Source: Prevotella sp. (GTDB taxonomy: Bacteria > Bacteroidota > Bacteroidia > Bacteroidales > Bacteroidaceae). Taken from it: 64,000 nt of DNA. Shown piece by piece: positions 24,005-32,732 of the stretch (its first letter is position 1; each line of letters starts with the position of its first letter). The notes under the pieces are model-generated. The model saw only the letters and a list, made by a program, of their open reading frames with translations, did no database searches and was not told the DNA's origin. The stretch lies in assembly GCA_017483805.1 (NCBI GenBank), contig JAFUUL010000087.1, positions 25,526 through 89,525 on the forward strand, read 5' to 3'. A program made the position numbers and the translations under genes.

Positions 24005-26020
24005 CTACTTCACCTCCAGGAGTTCAATCTTGAAGACGAGTGCCGAGAAGGGCTTGATGCTGCCTTGCTCCCTGGCTCCATAGGCCTGATCCTGAGGGAT
24101 GTAGACCTCCCAGATGGAGCCTTGCGGCATACGCTGCAGGGCCGACTGCCAGCCGGCTATGCGTTGGTTGACGCCGAAGGTGGTACCCTTGCGCTTGCTC
24201 CAGTTGCTGTCGAAGACGGTGCCGTCTATGAGCGTTCCCTCGTAGCGCACGCGGACGGTGCTCTCGGCCGAGGGCGTAATGCCAGAGCCGTTTTTGATGA
24301 CCTTGTAGAGCACGCCGCCGCTGCGGGGCAGTTCGTAGACGCCCTGCTCGCGCCGCTTCTTGCTGAGAAATTCCTCGCCCTGCCGCTTGTTGTCGGCATA
24401 TTGCGTCTCCATGCGGCGCTCATCATAGGTGTTCATCAGCCGCTCGGCGGTCACCTTGGCCTGCTCCATGCTCATCAGGCCCGTGCCGGGACGGATGGCT
24501 TGCACCAGGCCGGCTATCAGTTTGTCGAAGGGCAGCGTCTCCGTGGAGTCAACGCCGAAGACCCTCTCGTTGAGAGCGGGCACCATCTGCGACTTCACCT
24601 GCTGTCCTATCTGTATGCCGACGTTGTAGGCCGTCTTTTGGGCCTCGTTCTGATAGTCCTTCATGTCGGCCATGTCGTTGGCGTAGAGCAGTCCTTCGCA
24701 GAAGGCATCTATCTGCATCGTGTCCACATCCATCGACTCGCTCAGGTAGACGGTCAGTCCCTCCGTCTGGCTCATGCCGATGGCGTAGGCCAGCGTGTCC
24801 CGCTCGGTGGGCAGTTCGTGGTCGTTGTAGGCGGTGGTTTCCTCCCTGCTGAGCCACATCCATGCCGCGCCGCCGCCGATGAGCAACAGCAGCACCAGCA
24901 CGCCGCCTATGGCGAGGAAGGGCACGATGCTCGTCTTCTTCTTCTTTGGAGGCAGGGGCTTCAGGGGCCTTGGCTGGGGCTTGGGTTTGGGTTGGAGGGC
25001 CGGTTGGGGCTTGGGCTGCGGTTTGGGCTGCGGAGCCGGTTGCGGCTGGGCCAGTTTGGTCTCTGCGGATACCGGCTTGGGTTCTGGCTTGGGCTCTGGT
25101 TTCGGCTGCGGTTCAGGCTCAGGCTTGGGTTCTGGCTTCATCTTGAAGAGCACTTGCATGCGTGCCATGGCCTCGCCGACGCTCTGCGGACGCTGATTGC
25201 GCTTGGGCTGCATCAGCCAGCGCACGTAGGTGAGCATCTGCCGCGAGCAGCACCGCTGCAGGGGCAGGAAGGCTTCGTCGGTGCTCTCGTTGATGTCGCT
25301 CGATGCGGGCGGCTTCTGGTTGGTCAGCAGGTTGAAGAGCGTGGCTCCCAGGGCGTAGAGGTCGGTCCAGGGGCCGAACTTGTCCATGTTCTGCTCCACC
25401 TGTTCGGGTGGTGCGAAGCCTGGGGTATAGCAGAGCGAGGTGGACGAGGTGGCACCGCCGCCGTCGGCACTGATCTGCTTGCTGGCACCGAAGTCGATGA
25501 GCAGGGCCTTCTCCTGGCGGGTCATCATGATGTTGGCCGGCTTCAGGTCGAGGTGCCACAGGTTGGCCTCGTGCACCGTCTTCAGCGCGTCGAGCACCTG
25601 GGGCAGCACGCTGAGCACCTGCTGCTCGCTGAGCGGGCCCTGCCGCTTCAGCCGCGCGGAGAGCGATTCGCCGTCGATGAAGTCCATGGCATAGTAGGCC
25701 GTGCCGTTCTCCTCGAACAGGTCGTGCACGCGGACGATGTGGTCGTTGTTCAGGCGGCGCAGGCGCTGGGCCTCCTTCTTGAACTTCTGCAGTTGCTCGT
25801 CGTACTGGTCGCGGTTCTGGGCGTTGCTCACGCTGACCAGGCCAGTGGCCCCGTCGCGGTCGTTGATGCCGCTCATGAAGAACTCCTTGATGGCGTAGTG
25901 CTCGTCGAATTGCACGTTGCGGGCCTTGTAGGTGTTGCCGAAGCCGCCCGATGCCAACTGTTTCTCTATCACGTAGACACCACGCAGGATGGTGCCGATA
26001 GGTAGTAATGTCTCGTTCAT
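24005..26020 (-). CDS. Membrane Ser/Thr protein kinase fused to an FKBP peptidyl-prolyl isomerase
   Basis: Start at MNETLL (26020), 671 residues. Residues 10-275 are a Hanks-type kinase: glycine loop ASGGFGNTY (23-31), K45 in YAIKEF, catalytic loop HLDLKPANI (HLD in place of HRD), DFGASK. Residues about 292-366 are a Pro-rich KP/EP/QP linker, then a span at about 367-391. The outside part has an FKBP-N dimerisation-like helical region (about 405-545) and an FKBP domain (about 569-671: VRVRYEGTLIDGTVFDS, AGWQSALQRMPQGS, YIPQDQAYG). A cytoplasmic kinase is thus tied to a periplasmic foldase. Canonical promoter at 26052-26083; single gene followed by the repeat region. Confidence 0.92.
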   Translation of the reverse strand: MNETLLPIGTILRGVYVIEKQLASGGFGNTYKARNVQFDEHYAIKEFFMSGINDRDGATGLVSVSNAQNRDQYDEQLQKFKKEAQRLRRLNNDHIVRVHDLFEENGTAYYAMDFIDGESLSARLKRQGPLSEQQVLSVLPQVLDALKTVHEANLWHLDLKPANIMMTRQEKALLIDFGASKQISADGGGATSSTSLCYTPGFAPPEQVEQNMDKFGPWTDLYALGATLFNLLTNQKPPASSDINESTDEAFLPLQRCCSRQMLTYVRWLMQPKRNQRPQSVGEAMARMQVLFKMKPEPKPEPEPQPKPEPKPEPKPVSAETKLAQPQPAPQPKPQPKPQPALQPKPKPQPRPLKPLPPKKKKTSIVPFLAIGGVLVLLLLIGGGAAWMWLSREETTAYNDHELPTERDTLAYAIGMSQTEGLTVYLSESMDVDTMQIDAFCEGLLYANDMADMKDYQNEAQKTAYNVGIQIGQQVKSQMVPALNERVFGVDSTETLPFDKLIAGLVQAIRPGTGLMSMEQAKVTAERLMNTYDERRMETQYADNKRQGEEFLSKKRREQGVYELPRSGGVLYKVIKNGSGITPSAESTVRVRYEGTLIDGTVFDSNWSKRKGTTFGVNQRIAGWQSALQRMPQGSIWEVYIPQDQAYGAREQGSIKPFSALVFKIELLEVK

Positions 26021-26051
26021 TGTCTTGCAGTCTTTTTCCAAATCTGGCTGC

Positions 26052-26083
26052 AAAGATAAGACATTTTGCTGAATTGAGCAAAT
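26052..26083 (-). promoter_or_regulatory. Canonical promoter of the kinase-FKBP gene
   Basis: Minus strand: TTTG (26080-26083), 20 bp, TATCTTTG (26052-26059), 31 bp before the ATG. It starts 3 bp after the stop of the upstream cytochrome biogenesis gene. Confidence 0.78.
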
Positions 26084-26086
26084 AAT

Positions 26087-28183
26087 TCAGGCATAAGAAT
26101 GCATGCCGCCCAGGAAATAGTTCACGCCGAAGTAGGTCATCAGCAGGGTGAGAAAGGCCAGGGTGACGAAGACATGGTAGGCCACGGGGCGGCGGAAGAG
26201 GGGGAACGACTGCACGTGTACCACCACGGCATAGACCATGAAGGTGATGAGTGCCCAAGTCTCCTTGGGGTCCCAACTCCAGTAGTTGCCCCACGAGATG
26301 TTGGCCCACAGGGCCCCGATGAAGATGCCCAGCCCGAGGGTGGTCAGGGCGGGGTAGAGGAACACGCGGCTGAGCATGGCCAGTGCCTCAATGTTTTCTA
26401 ACGAATATCGCTTAAAGAGCCTGATGCTCAGTGCGGTAAGACCGCAGATGAACGTGAGGCTGAGCAGGGCGAACGACATCATGATGATGCTCACGTGGAG
26501 GGTCAGCAGGGGCGAGTTGAGCACGGGCATCAGATGGCCTATCTGCGGGTCCATCTGCGAGATGTGGCTCACCAGCAGGAAGAAGCCCGAGAGCAGGAAA
26601 CCGAAGGTGAGCAGAATGCGGAAGCGGTGGTAGAGCACCAGCGTGAGGAGCAGGATGAGCCAGGCCAGCAGGAGCATGGTCTCGTAGCCGTTGGCCATAG
26701 GCACATTGCCGCTGACCACCCAGCGCAGCACCAGACAGAGCGTCAGGGCGGCAAACGCGAGGCCCAGTACGACGAGTGATACGCCGTAGAGCCAGCCCTT
26801 GGCCCGTCGGCCGGTGGACAGTTGCCAGATGAAGAGCCCTAGGGTGAGGAAGCCCATGGTGAGGCAGACCATGAAGAGGATGGTGGCGAAGGGCACGCTG
26901 TTGTAGAGGCGCTCGGCCTGCAGGCGCGTGTCGCTGGGGATGGAGGTGCCGCCGTTCTGCTGCTGGTAGGCCAGCATCTTGTCCAGGTAGCGGTCTACGG
27001 TGTCGTAGTGGCCGGCCTCAATCTCCTCGTAGAGCAGCATGAAGAAAGTGCCCATGTAGAGACGGTCGTCGGCCGGCACGCTGAGCGTGTCCACCTCGTC
27101 GGTGGGCGCATACCAGGTGGTCCTGTCGTCGGCAGTATGGGGAAACACCTTCAAGGTGATGCCCTGCAGCAGTTGGCTGACCACAATCTGGCGGGCCTCG
27201 GCCTTGCGCTGCGCCTTGACATCGGTGCCCTGAGGCATGAAGAGCGACTCGTCGAGCCACTCGTCGGTAAAGAACAGGTAGCCCGTGAGCACCTGTTCGG
27301 CGGTGTAGCCCTCGTAGGAGCGTTTGCCGTAGAGTTTCTTGGTGAAGTCGAGGGCGTAGGTCTGCATGGGGCACACGCGGTCGTTGTAGACCACGTTGAG
27401 CCGCCCGAAGCGCTCTGCCGTCTCGGCTGGCAGCGCCGTCCTGTCTGTGGCCTCCGCCGTCCTGTCTGTGGCCATACTATGGCCACAAACGAAACAGAGG
27501 GCCAGCGATAGGGCACCCTTCCTGAGCAGCGGGGAGCGCAGCACCTGCCGATAGGCTCCGCGCGGGTCGATGAGGATCCACACCAGCGAGACGAAGAGCA
27601 GGGCGTAGCCCACGTAGGTGACGGGAATGCCCCAGGGGTCGCTGTTCAGGGCCAGTATGCTGCCCTGGCCGTCCTCGTTGTAACTGCTCTGATAGAGGCG
27701 GATGCCGCTGTGCGAGCAGATGTTGTTCATCGACACCACCTCCTGCCGGCTACCGCCGTCGGCATCGGTCAGCGTCAGGTGCGACTCGTAGTCGGCAGCG
27801 GCCGTCGTGCCCTCGTGGCAGATGATGCGGAAGGTGTCGAGCCGCAGGCTGAAGGGCAGGTCGTGCAGGGTCTCGTCGGGGGTCATGTACTGGCTGGTCT
27901 GCTCGCCCTGGCGCAGGTAGACGGCTCCCTGACTGGAGAACAGGTGGGTGAGCAGGGCACCCAGCAGGATGACCACAAACGACAGGTGGAGCATGACCAC
28001 CGACAGCCGGCGGACGCGCCGCTTGAGGAACCACGCCACCGACACGGCTGCCAGCAGCGCCCACAGCACCGTGAACCACCATTGGTCGTAGAGGCGCTGG
28101 CCGCTGGACTTCTCGACAAAAGTGGCGGCGGACATCACGACCACCACCACTATATATAAAAAGATGAGTGCTTTCTTCAGCAT
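26087..28183 (-). CDS. ccsA: Fused cytochrome c biogenesis protein ResB-CcsA (system II haem lyase)
   Basis: Start at MLKKAL (28183), 4 nt after the di-haem gene stop; 698 residues. The N-terminal third is ResB-like (spans near residues 5-25, 33-50, 60-80, 205-225) around a periplasmic domain; the middle (about 255-430) is periplasmic; the C-terminal third is CcsA with about eight spans and the haem-handling WWD motif WGNYWSWDPKETW (about 630-642). It exports haem and attaches it to CxxCH of periplasmic cytochromes, very plausibly the upstream di-haem protein. At 27435-27487 a 21-bp tandem repeat and a palindrome encode a linker (GHSMATDRTAEATDRTA). Confidence 0.93.
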   Translation of the reverse strand: MLKKALIFLYIVVVVVMSAATFVEKSSGQRLYDQWWFTVLWALLAAVSVAWFLKRRVRRLSVVMLHLSFVVILLGALLTHLFSSQGAVYLRQGEQTSQYMTPDETLHDLPFSLRLDTFRIICHEGTTAAADYESHLTLTDADGGSRQEVVSMNNICSHSGIRLYQSSYNEDGQGSILALNSDPWGIPVTYVGYALLFVSLVWILIDPRGAYRQVLRSPLLRKGALSLALCFVCGHSMATDRTAEATDRTALPAETAERFGRLNVVYNDRVCPMQTYALDFTKKLYGKRSYEGYTAEQVLTGYLFFTDEWLDESLFMPQGTDVKAQRKAEARQIVVSQLLQGITLKVFPHTADDRTTWYAPTDEVDTLSVPADDRLYMGTFFMLLYEEIEAGHYDTVDRYLDKMLAYQQQNGGTSIPSDTRLQAERLYNSVPFATILFMVCLTMGFLTLGLFIWQLSTGRRAKGWLYGVSLVVLGLAFAALTLCLVLRWVVSGNVPMANGYETMLLLAWLILLLTLVLYHRFRILLTFGFLLSGFFLLVSHISQMDPQIGHLMPVLNSPLLTLHVSIIMMSFALLSLTFICGLTALSIRLFKRYSLENIEALAMLSRVFLYPALTTLGLGIFIGALWANISWGNYWSWDPKETWALITFMVYAVVVHVQSFPLFRRPVAYHVFVTLAFLTLLMTYFGVNYFLGGMHSYA
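27435..27473. repeat. Tandem 21-bp repeat inside ccsA
   Basis: GCCGTCCTGTCTGTGGCC occurs at 27435-27452 and 27456-27473 with a 3-base spacer; encodes the duplicated heptad ATDRTAE/L on the minus strand. Confidence 0.85.
27467..27487. repeat. Palindromic element inside ccsA
   Basis: 10-bp perfect arms TGTGGCCATA / TATGGCCACA around a central C. Shares the core CATACTATG and the encoded GH(S/T)M with the palindrome at 19880-19912. Confidence 0.75.
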
Positions 28184-28187
28184 GGGC

Positions 28188-29969
28188 TTAGATGGACTCG
28201 ATGAACTTGACCACGGCGTCGCGCTCGGCCTTGGAGAGGTGGTAGAACTTCTCGGTGGCTGCGTAGGCATCCGACTCCTTCGAGTAGCCGTGCCACATGA
28301 TGGCCTCTACCACGGTGCGGGCGCGGCAGTCGTGCAGACGGTCGTCGGCACCTGTGAGGCGCTTTGACAGGCCGCGACCCCAGAGCGGGGTGGTGCGACA
28401 CCAGCCGGTGCGGATGTCGTTCTTCATGAACAAGCGGTGCTGCACCATGTCGGTATAGGGCCAGATGGTCTGGTTGGGGTACTTGGGCAGGTGACGGGTG
28501 TAATCGTAGGTGGCAGCCTGGGCCTCGCTCAAGCCCAGTTTCTGGGCGATGTAGGCCTTTGAAGAGGCATCGACCCACATGTTGTCGTTGCCGGTCTTCC
28601 ACGACGGACGGTGGCAGCGGGCGCAACCCATCTCGGTGAAGAGTTTCTTGCCGAGTTTCACGTCCTCATTGTCCAGGTTGCGGGCGGCAGGCACGGCCAG
28701 GCCGCGGTGCCACACCATGAACTGGTAGTACTGCTTGTCGGTCATCTCCTCCTCGCCGTTGTAGGGGTGGCCGTTGAGCAGGTACTTCTCGAAGATCTCC
28801 TTCTTGGCGATGCTCGACACACTCAGGATTTCGTTGATGCGCTGGCTGATGCCCTCTTTGGTGCCGTCAGCATAGTAGGGGTGCAGGATGCTCTGCTCGT
28901 CAGCACCGTGCTCCTGAATGTAGCGGATGACCTCGGCATCCTCGCTCTGTGCCTTGGCCCAGGCGGGGGTGGAGTAGAGGAAGTGGCGGTCGGAGCGGGT
29001 CACGTTGGTGATGTTCCAGATGGCATTGGCACCGGCACCGTCCTGCAGCGAACCGCGGGTCATGGCGTAGGTGAAGCGCTTCACGGGACCGTGAGTGCCG
29101 CGGAAGGTGCCCAGGTCGTTGTAGGGGGCGGAGTAGTAGGCCGAGGCGGCGAAGGCATCCTTCTCCTTATCCCACATAGCGGGGTTCAGGCTGACGTAGG
29201 GGGCCTCGCTGCGCCACTGGGCCTCCATGTCCTCGTCGGTGATGGCATCGAGCAGGCCCGTGCCGTAGACGCCGATGGTAGACTCCAGACGCACGTCGTA
29301 GTTGGTGGGCTTGGGGTTGGTGTTGAAGGCCTCCTGAGGGATGGTCACCTCAGGATAGATGAGGGCATACTGCTCGCCGTCGGCGAAGGTCATGGGCAGT
29401 CCGCTGGGCATCTCAGTCACCTCCTGCCAGTCGATCTTGATCTGTGTCTCGTCGATGGGGGCCTTGAAGGGCGACATGGCCTGCGTCTGCGGCATGCCCG
29501 TCACCTCGGAGATATAGGCATTGGTGGTCTTGTCGTAGATGACGAGCAGATAGCCGTTGCCTATCTGGTTGGCGCGGTACTCGGTCTGGCGCTTGCCGTG
29601 GCCGTAGGAGGGATGGCAGGCTATACAGCCGTTGCGCACCCACGCCGGGCCGAGACCCTTGCGGGGGGCCTGGTCGAAGGTGTAGAGATGCTCGAAGAAG
29701 TCCTCGCCGGTGTTGAAGTCTTCCTCCATGCCTTCTATGTTCTCCACAGCCGGGGCGGGAGCCGAGTAACTGGCGTTCTCGGTGGTGCCCAGTTCGCCGC
29801 CGGGGTACCACTCTTCGGCTGTGAACACATCGTTAGCCTTGCCGAACTCGCTCACGTTCTGTGTCAGCGAGCCCAGATCTTGCTTGTTGTCGTTAGAATC
29901 GGAACATGCCGACAGTACGGGAACTGCCAGCATGCTCACGATAGAGAGTCGTGAAAGTCTGTTGATCAT
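28188..29969 (-). CDS. Di-haem oxidoreductase lipoprotein (DHOR, 'thiol oxidoreductase' COG3488-like)
   Basis: 593 residues, lipoprotein signal with Cys22 in VLSAC. Two c-type haem sites: C115-C118-H119 (GCIACHPSYGHG) and C449-C452-H453 (GCARCHRP). The SYGHGK segment after the first site and GLLDAITDEDMEA and DLGTFRGTHGPVKRFTY fit the di-haem oxidoreductase family, which in other bacteria sits beside imelysin genes. Gene three of the operon porin-imelysin-DHOR-ccsBA, 26 nt after imelysin. It probably acts as a periplasmic electron-transfer or iron-redox protein. The haem lyase needed for its maturation is next in the operon. Confidence 0.88.
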   Translation of the reverse strand: MINRLSRLSIVSMLAVPVLSACSDSNDNKQDLGSLTQNVSEFGKANDVFTAEEWYPGGELGTTENASYSAPAPAVENIEGMEEDFNTGEDFFEHLYTFDQAPRKGLGPAWVRNGCIACHPSYGHGKRQTEYRANQIGNGYLLVIYDKTTNAYISEVTGMPQTQAMSPFKAPIDETQIKIDWQEVTEMPSGLPMTFADGEQYALIYPEVTIPQEAFNTNPKPTNYDVRLESTIGVYGTGLLDAITDEDMEAQWRSEAPYVSLNPAMWDKEKDAFAASAYYSAPYNDLGTFRGTHGPVKRFTYAMTRGSLQDGAGANAIWNITNVTRSDRHFLYSTPAWAKAQSEDAEVIRYIQEHGADEQSILHPYYADGTKEGISQRINEILSVSSIAKKEIFEKYLLNGHPYNGEEEMTDKQYYQFMVWHRGLAVPAARNLDNEDVKLGKKLFTEMGCARCHRPSWKTGNDNMWVDASSKAYIAQKLGLSEAQAATYDYTRHLPKYPNQTIWPYTDMVQHRLFMKNDIRTGWCRTTPLWGRGLSKRLTGADDRLHDCRARTVVEAIMWHGYSKESDAYAATEKFYHLSKAERDAVVKFIESI

Positions 29970-29995
29970 ATTACATTTTGTTTTGCGTTGTTTGC

Positions 29996-31252
29996 TTACT
30001 CGTCGACCTCCCAGTCTTCGTCATCCTCGAAGGCAATGTTCCAGACGGTGCTGCAGTACTTGACGAATGGCGAGGGCATATTGCCGATGGAACTGATGGC
30101 CTGCTGGTAGGCGTTCTCCACGTTGGTGTTGACGCTGGCACCATTGCTGACGGCCTCAAAGAAACCGTGGAAACTGTACTTGGCAGCCTTGCCGTCGGTA
30201 GAGCCGAGCCACACGTTGCGGATGCTGCGGATGTTGTCCTGGAAGTCGGTGATGGAGTTGTAACTGTAGGGCGACTCCACGTAGGAGATGTCGCCAGCAG
30301 AGAAGGGGTTGGCAATCTTGGCCGTGCCCACCTCGTTGGCAATGGCCACGCAGGAACCCTCATCGTCGCTCAGCACCTGGGCGATGGCGTCCTTCAGGCT
30401 GGGGAAGGTGCTCTTGCTGTCCTGACCGGCCTTAATGAGGTTGTCGCGATAACTCAGGCCGTTCTCGGTGGTGTAGTCCAGACCGGCAGCCTTCACTACG
30501 CTGACGCGGCTGGCATTCTTGCTGGTCTCGCCTTCCCAGGCTACCTGCAGTTGGTAGGTGCGCTGCTTCAGAAGGGTGCAGATGGTCTGGGCATAGGCCA
30601 GTTCCTTGGCACCGCTGATTTTCTCGAAGTTCTTGTAGGTGTCGTTACCCTGGAACTCGGCCACCTTGCGGGGCTTGCCGTCGCGGAAGAGGATGAACTC
30701 GAGGGCATGGAAGCCCAGGATGGTGGCATCGTCGAGCATCTCGTCGTTCATGCCGTTGTTGAAGTAGTTGAGCAGCAGGGTACGGTTGAGGGGCCACGAG
30801 TCGATGGTGGGGTCGATGTCGAAGTCGCTGGCGGCTCCCATGAGGAAGGCCTCGGAGCGCTCCCAGTTCTCGCGTGCCTGCTTGAAGTCCTGGCAGGCCT
30901 TGTCAATCTGACTCTGGGTGATGGTGCTGACAGTCAGTCCGTTGAGCGTCTTCTCCAGGTCTTCGGTGTCGTCGGCCAGTTTGGTGTAGGTGGGCACGAT
31001 GACATTGTCGACCAGCGAGGTCAGGGTCTGGCGCAGGTATTGCTCCTGGGCATCGGTGAGGCCGCTGGCGGGAATCATGTTGTTGGCAGTGGTCAACTCG
31101 TTGACGACGGAAGCACAGTCGTCGATGGCCTTCTGGCCATAGGAGCGGTTGCTGTAGATGCTGTCGTCTTTGTTGTCATCATCGTCGCTGCAGGCGGTGA
31201 GAGTGAGTGCGCCCATCAGCAGAGCGAAGGGCAGATAGAAAAACTTTTTCAT
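29996..31252 (-). CDS. Imelysin-family iron-associated lipoprotein
   Basis: 418 residues; lipoprotein signal with Cys21 in LTAC followed by an acidic tether (SDDDDNKDD). The imelysin signature GxHxxE appears as GFHALEFILF (H182, E185). Long helical segments on both sides fit the two-helical-bundle fold. Imelysins (IrpA/ICMP) are linked to iron uptake in cyanobacteria, Vibrio and Pseudomonas; here iron binding is inferred. Second gene of the operon, 25 nt after the porin. A di-haem protein and haem lyase follow. Confidence 0.88.
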   Translation of the reverse strand: MKKFFYLPFALLMGALTLTACSDDDDNKDDSIYSNRSYGQKAIDDCASVVNELTTANNMIPASGLTDAQEQYLRQTLTSLVDNVIVPTYTKLADDTEDLEKTLNGLTVSTITQSQIDKACQDFKQARENWERSEAFLMGAASDFDIDPTIDSWPLNRTLLLNYFNNGMNDEMLDDATILGFHALEFILFRDGKPRKVAEFQGNDTYKNFEKISGAKELAYAQTICTLLKQRTYQLQVAWEGETSKNASRVSVVKAAGLDYTTENGLSYRDNLIKAGQDSKSTFPSLKDAIAQVLSDDEGSCVAIANEVGTAKIANPFSAGDISYVESPYSYNSITDFQDNIRSIRNVWLGSTDGKAAKYSFHGFFEAVSNGASVNTNVENAYQQAISSIGNMPSPFVKYCSTVWNIAFEDDEDWEVDE

Positions 31253-31277
31253 AAACCAAATCTTTTTATTTTAAGTA

Positions 31278-32576
31278 TTACATAAAGAATCCCTCGTAGG
31301 CCACGCCGATGTTGATCGCGGGCTCGTTGTTGTAGATGCTCTTCAGGAAGCGGTTGGAGTACTCGGCCTTGACGACAATCTCGGGTATGGGCCGATAGTT
31401 CACGCCCACGGCCAGACGCTTCACCTCGGTGTAGTCGTAGGCCGTGCCCTTGGTCTCGCTGGCGTAGGGGTTGTACTGCTCGTAGCGGCCGAAGAGGAAG
31501 AGTTGCTGCTCCTGCTGGCGCAAACAGTCAATCTGCGAGAAGACATCGTAGCCGGCCTCAATGCCCACGGCATAGGCGTTCTTGGAGACGAAGGCCGAAT
31601 GCTTGTAGGGCGACTTGGAGTTCAGACGGTTGTAGACATACTTCAACTGGTCGGCATCGCCCAGATAGCCGTAGTCGGCCTGGCCGCGCACTACCCAGTT
31701 GTGGGCATTGTAGGTGAAATCGAAGGCTCCGATGACCACCTGACCCTTGTACTCGGCATCCACGCCGTTGGCGTTGTTGGGATAACTGTTGCCGATGCTG
31801 TGGCCGTAGTAGCCACTCAGACCGATGCGCAGGCCAGGCACGCTGTAGTTGTCAACGCGTGCGCTGACGGCGTACTTGTTGGCCACATCGAACTCCAGCG
31901 GACTCTTGTTGCCCTTCTTGATCCAGTTGGTGTTGGTGAAGTGGTCGGCATTGAGACCCGACAGGAACTGGGCCTCGTAGCGGAACTTGCCAGCGCGGCC
32001 GAAGAACGACACACCCGTCTGGTGCCACGTGCTGGGCATGATGGTGTTTTCGCCCTCGGGACGATAGACTGTGAAGAAGTTGAGCGGCTCGTGGTAGGCG
32101 TTATTCAGACCAACGGGCACCACGATGTGACCGATGCGCAGGTTGGCTTGGCGCGAAAAAGTCTTCTGAATCCAGAACTGCTCCAGTTCCACCTCGCCGC
32201 CCTTTTCGGTCTCCTGTTCCCATTCGCCGCCTTCCTCGTCTTCCTTCTCGTAGGCCAGACCGTTGCCGCCATGCTCAAACTCGATCTCTGTACCGAAGGT
32301 CCAGCCGCGGCCGAAGTCGTAGCCCAGATAGATGACGGCATGGGGAATGTCGAAACGCCCGTGGCTGGGGTCGTCCTTGTGGGCCTCGGGCTGTGAGTAG
32401 CGGCTCACGTGGTCGCTGAAGAAGTTGCGTGACATGCATATCTCGCCATAGCCGCCCACGCTCAGCCTGTTGCCCTTGACGTGGGTCATCACGCTGTCGC
32501 CTGCGCTCTCTTGTGCTTGTGTTGAGACAGAGAATGCAAGTGCGCAGGCAGTTATCCAAAGAAGTTTGTTGTTCAT
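31278..32576 (-). CDS. Outer-membrane beta-barrel porin of the imelysin operon
   Basis: 432 residues, signal peptide ending STQAQ (22). The mature chain has alternating aromatic strands: LSVGGYGEICMSR, AVIYLGYDFGRGWTFGTEIEFEH, and YEGFFM at the end. An acidic loop (EKEDEEGGEWEQETEKGGEVE, around 115-135) may be on the cell surface or pore mouth and could bind cations; that is inference. Looks like a phosphate-selective porin O/P-type barrel. First gene of the four-gene operon, with a near-canonical promoter at 32608-32639. Confidence 0.82.
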   Translation of the reverse strand: MNNKLLWITACALAFSVSTQAQESAGDSVMTHVKGNRLSVGGYGEICMSRNFFSDHVSRYSQPEAHKDDPSHGRFDIPHAVIYLGYDFGRGWTFGTEIEFEHGGNGLAYEKEDEEGGEWEQETEKGGEVELEQFWIQKTFSRQANLRIGHIVVPVGLNNAYHEPLNFFTVYRPEGENTIMPSTWHQTGVSFFGRAGKFRYEAQFLSGLNADHFTNTNWIKKGNKSPLEFDVANKYAVSARVDNYSVPGLRIGLSGYYGHSIGNSYPNNANGVDAEYKGQVVIGAFDFTYNAHNWVVRGQADYGYLGDADQLKYVYNRLNSKSPYKHSAFVSKNAYAVGIEAGYDVFSQIDCLRQQEQQLFLFGRYEQYNPYASETKGTAYDYTEVKRLAVGVNYRPIPEIVVKAEYSNRFLKSIYNNEPAINIGVAYEGFFM

Positions 32577-32607
32577 TGCTTACTTAAGTCTTTTTCAATT
32601 TCGGCTG

Positions 32608-32639
32608 CAAAGGTACGGCCTTTTTCGCTGTTGCGCAAT
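32608..32639 (-). promoter_or_regulatory. Promoter of the porin-imelysin-DHOR-ccsBA operon
   Basis: Minus strand: ATTG (32636-32639), 20 bp, TACCTTTG (32608-32615), about 31 bp before the ATG. Back to back with the hemerythrin-LuxR promoter; the two -33 boxes are only 30 bp apart. Confidence 0.72.
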
Positions 32640-32669
32640 ACCCAAAAGTGATGATTTTACACCGGAACT

Positions 32670-32701
32670 ATTGCACAGTTCACCAAAAATGCCTAATTTT
32701 G
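32670..32701 (+). promoter_or_regulatory. Promoter of the hemerythrin-LuxR gene
   Basis: ATTG (32670-32673), 20 bp, TAATTTTG (32694-32701). TTGCAC occurs at both boxes (32671 and 32699). The 30 bp between this and the opposite promoter is a likely control region for both. Confidence 0.72.
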
Positions 32702-32732
32702 CACGCAGAATGGAACTATATATTAATAAGGT

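Noticed and set aside
24065-26005. 646-residue plus-strand frame
   Set aside because: Antisense shadow of the kinase-FKBP gene; the Gly/Leu-rich tract is the Pro-rich linker read backward.
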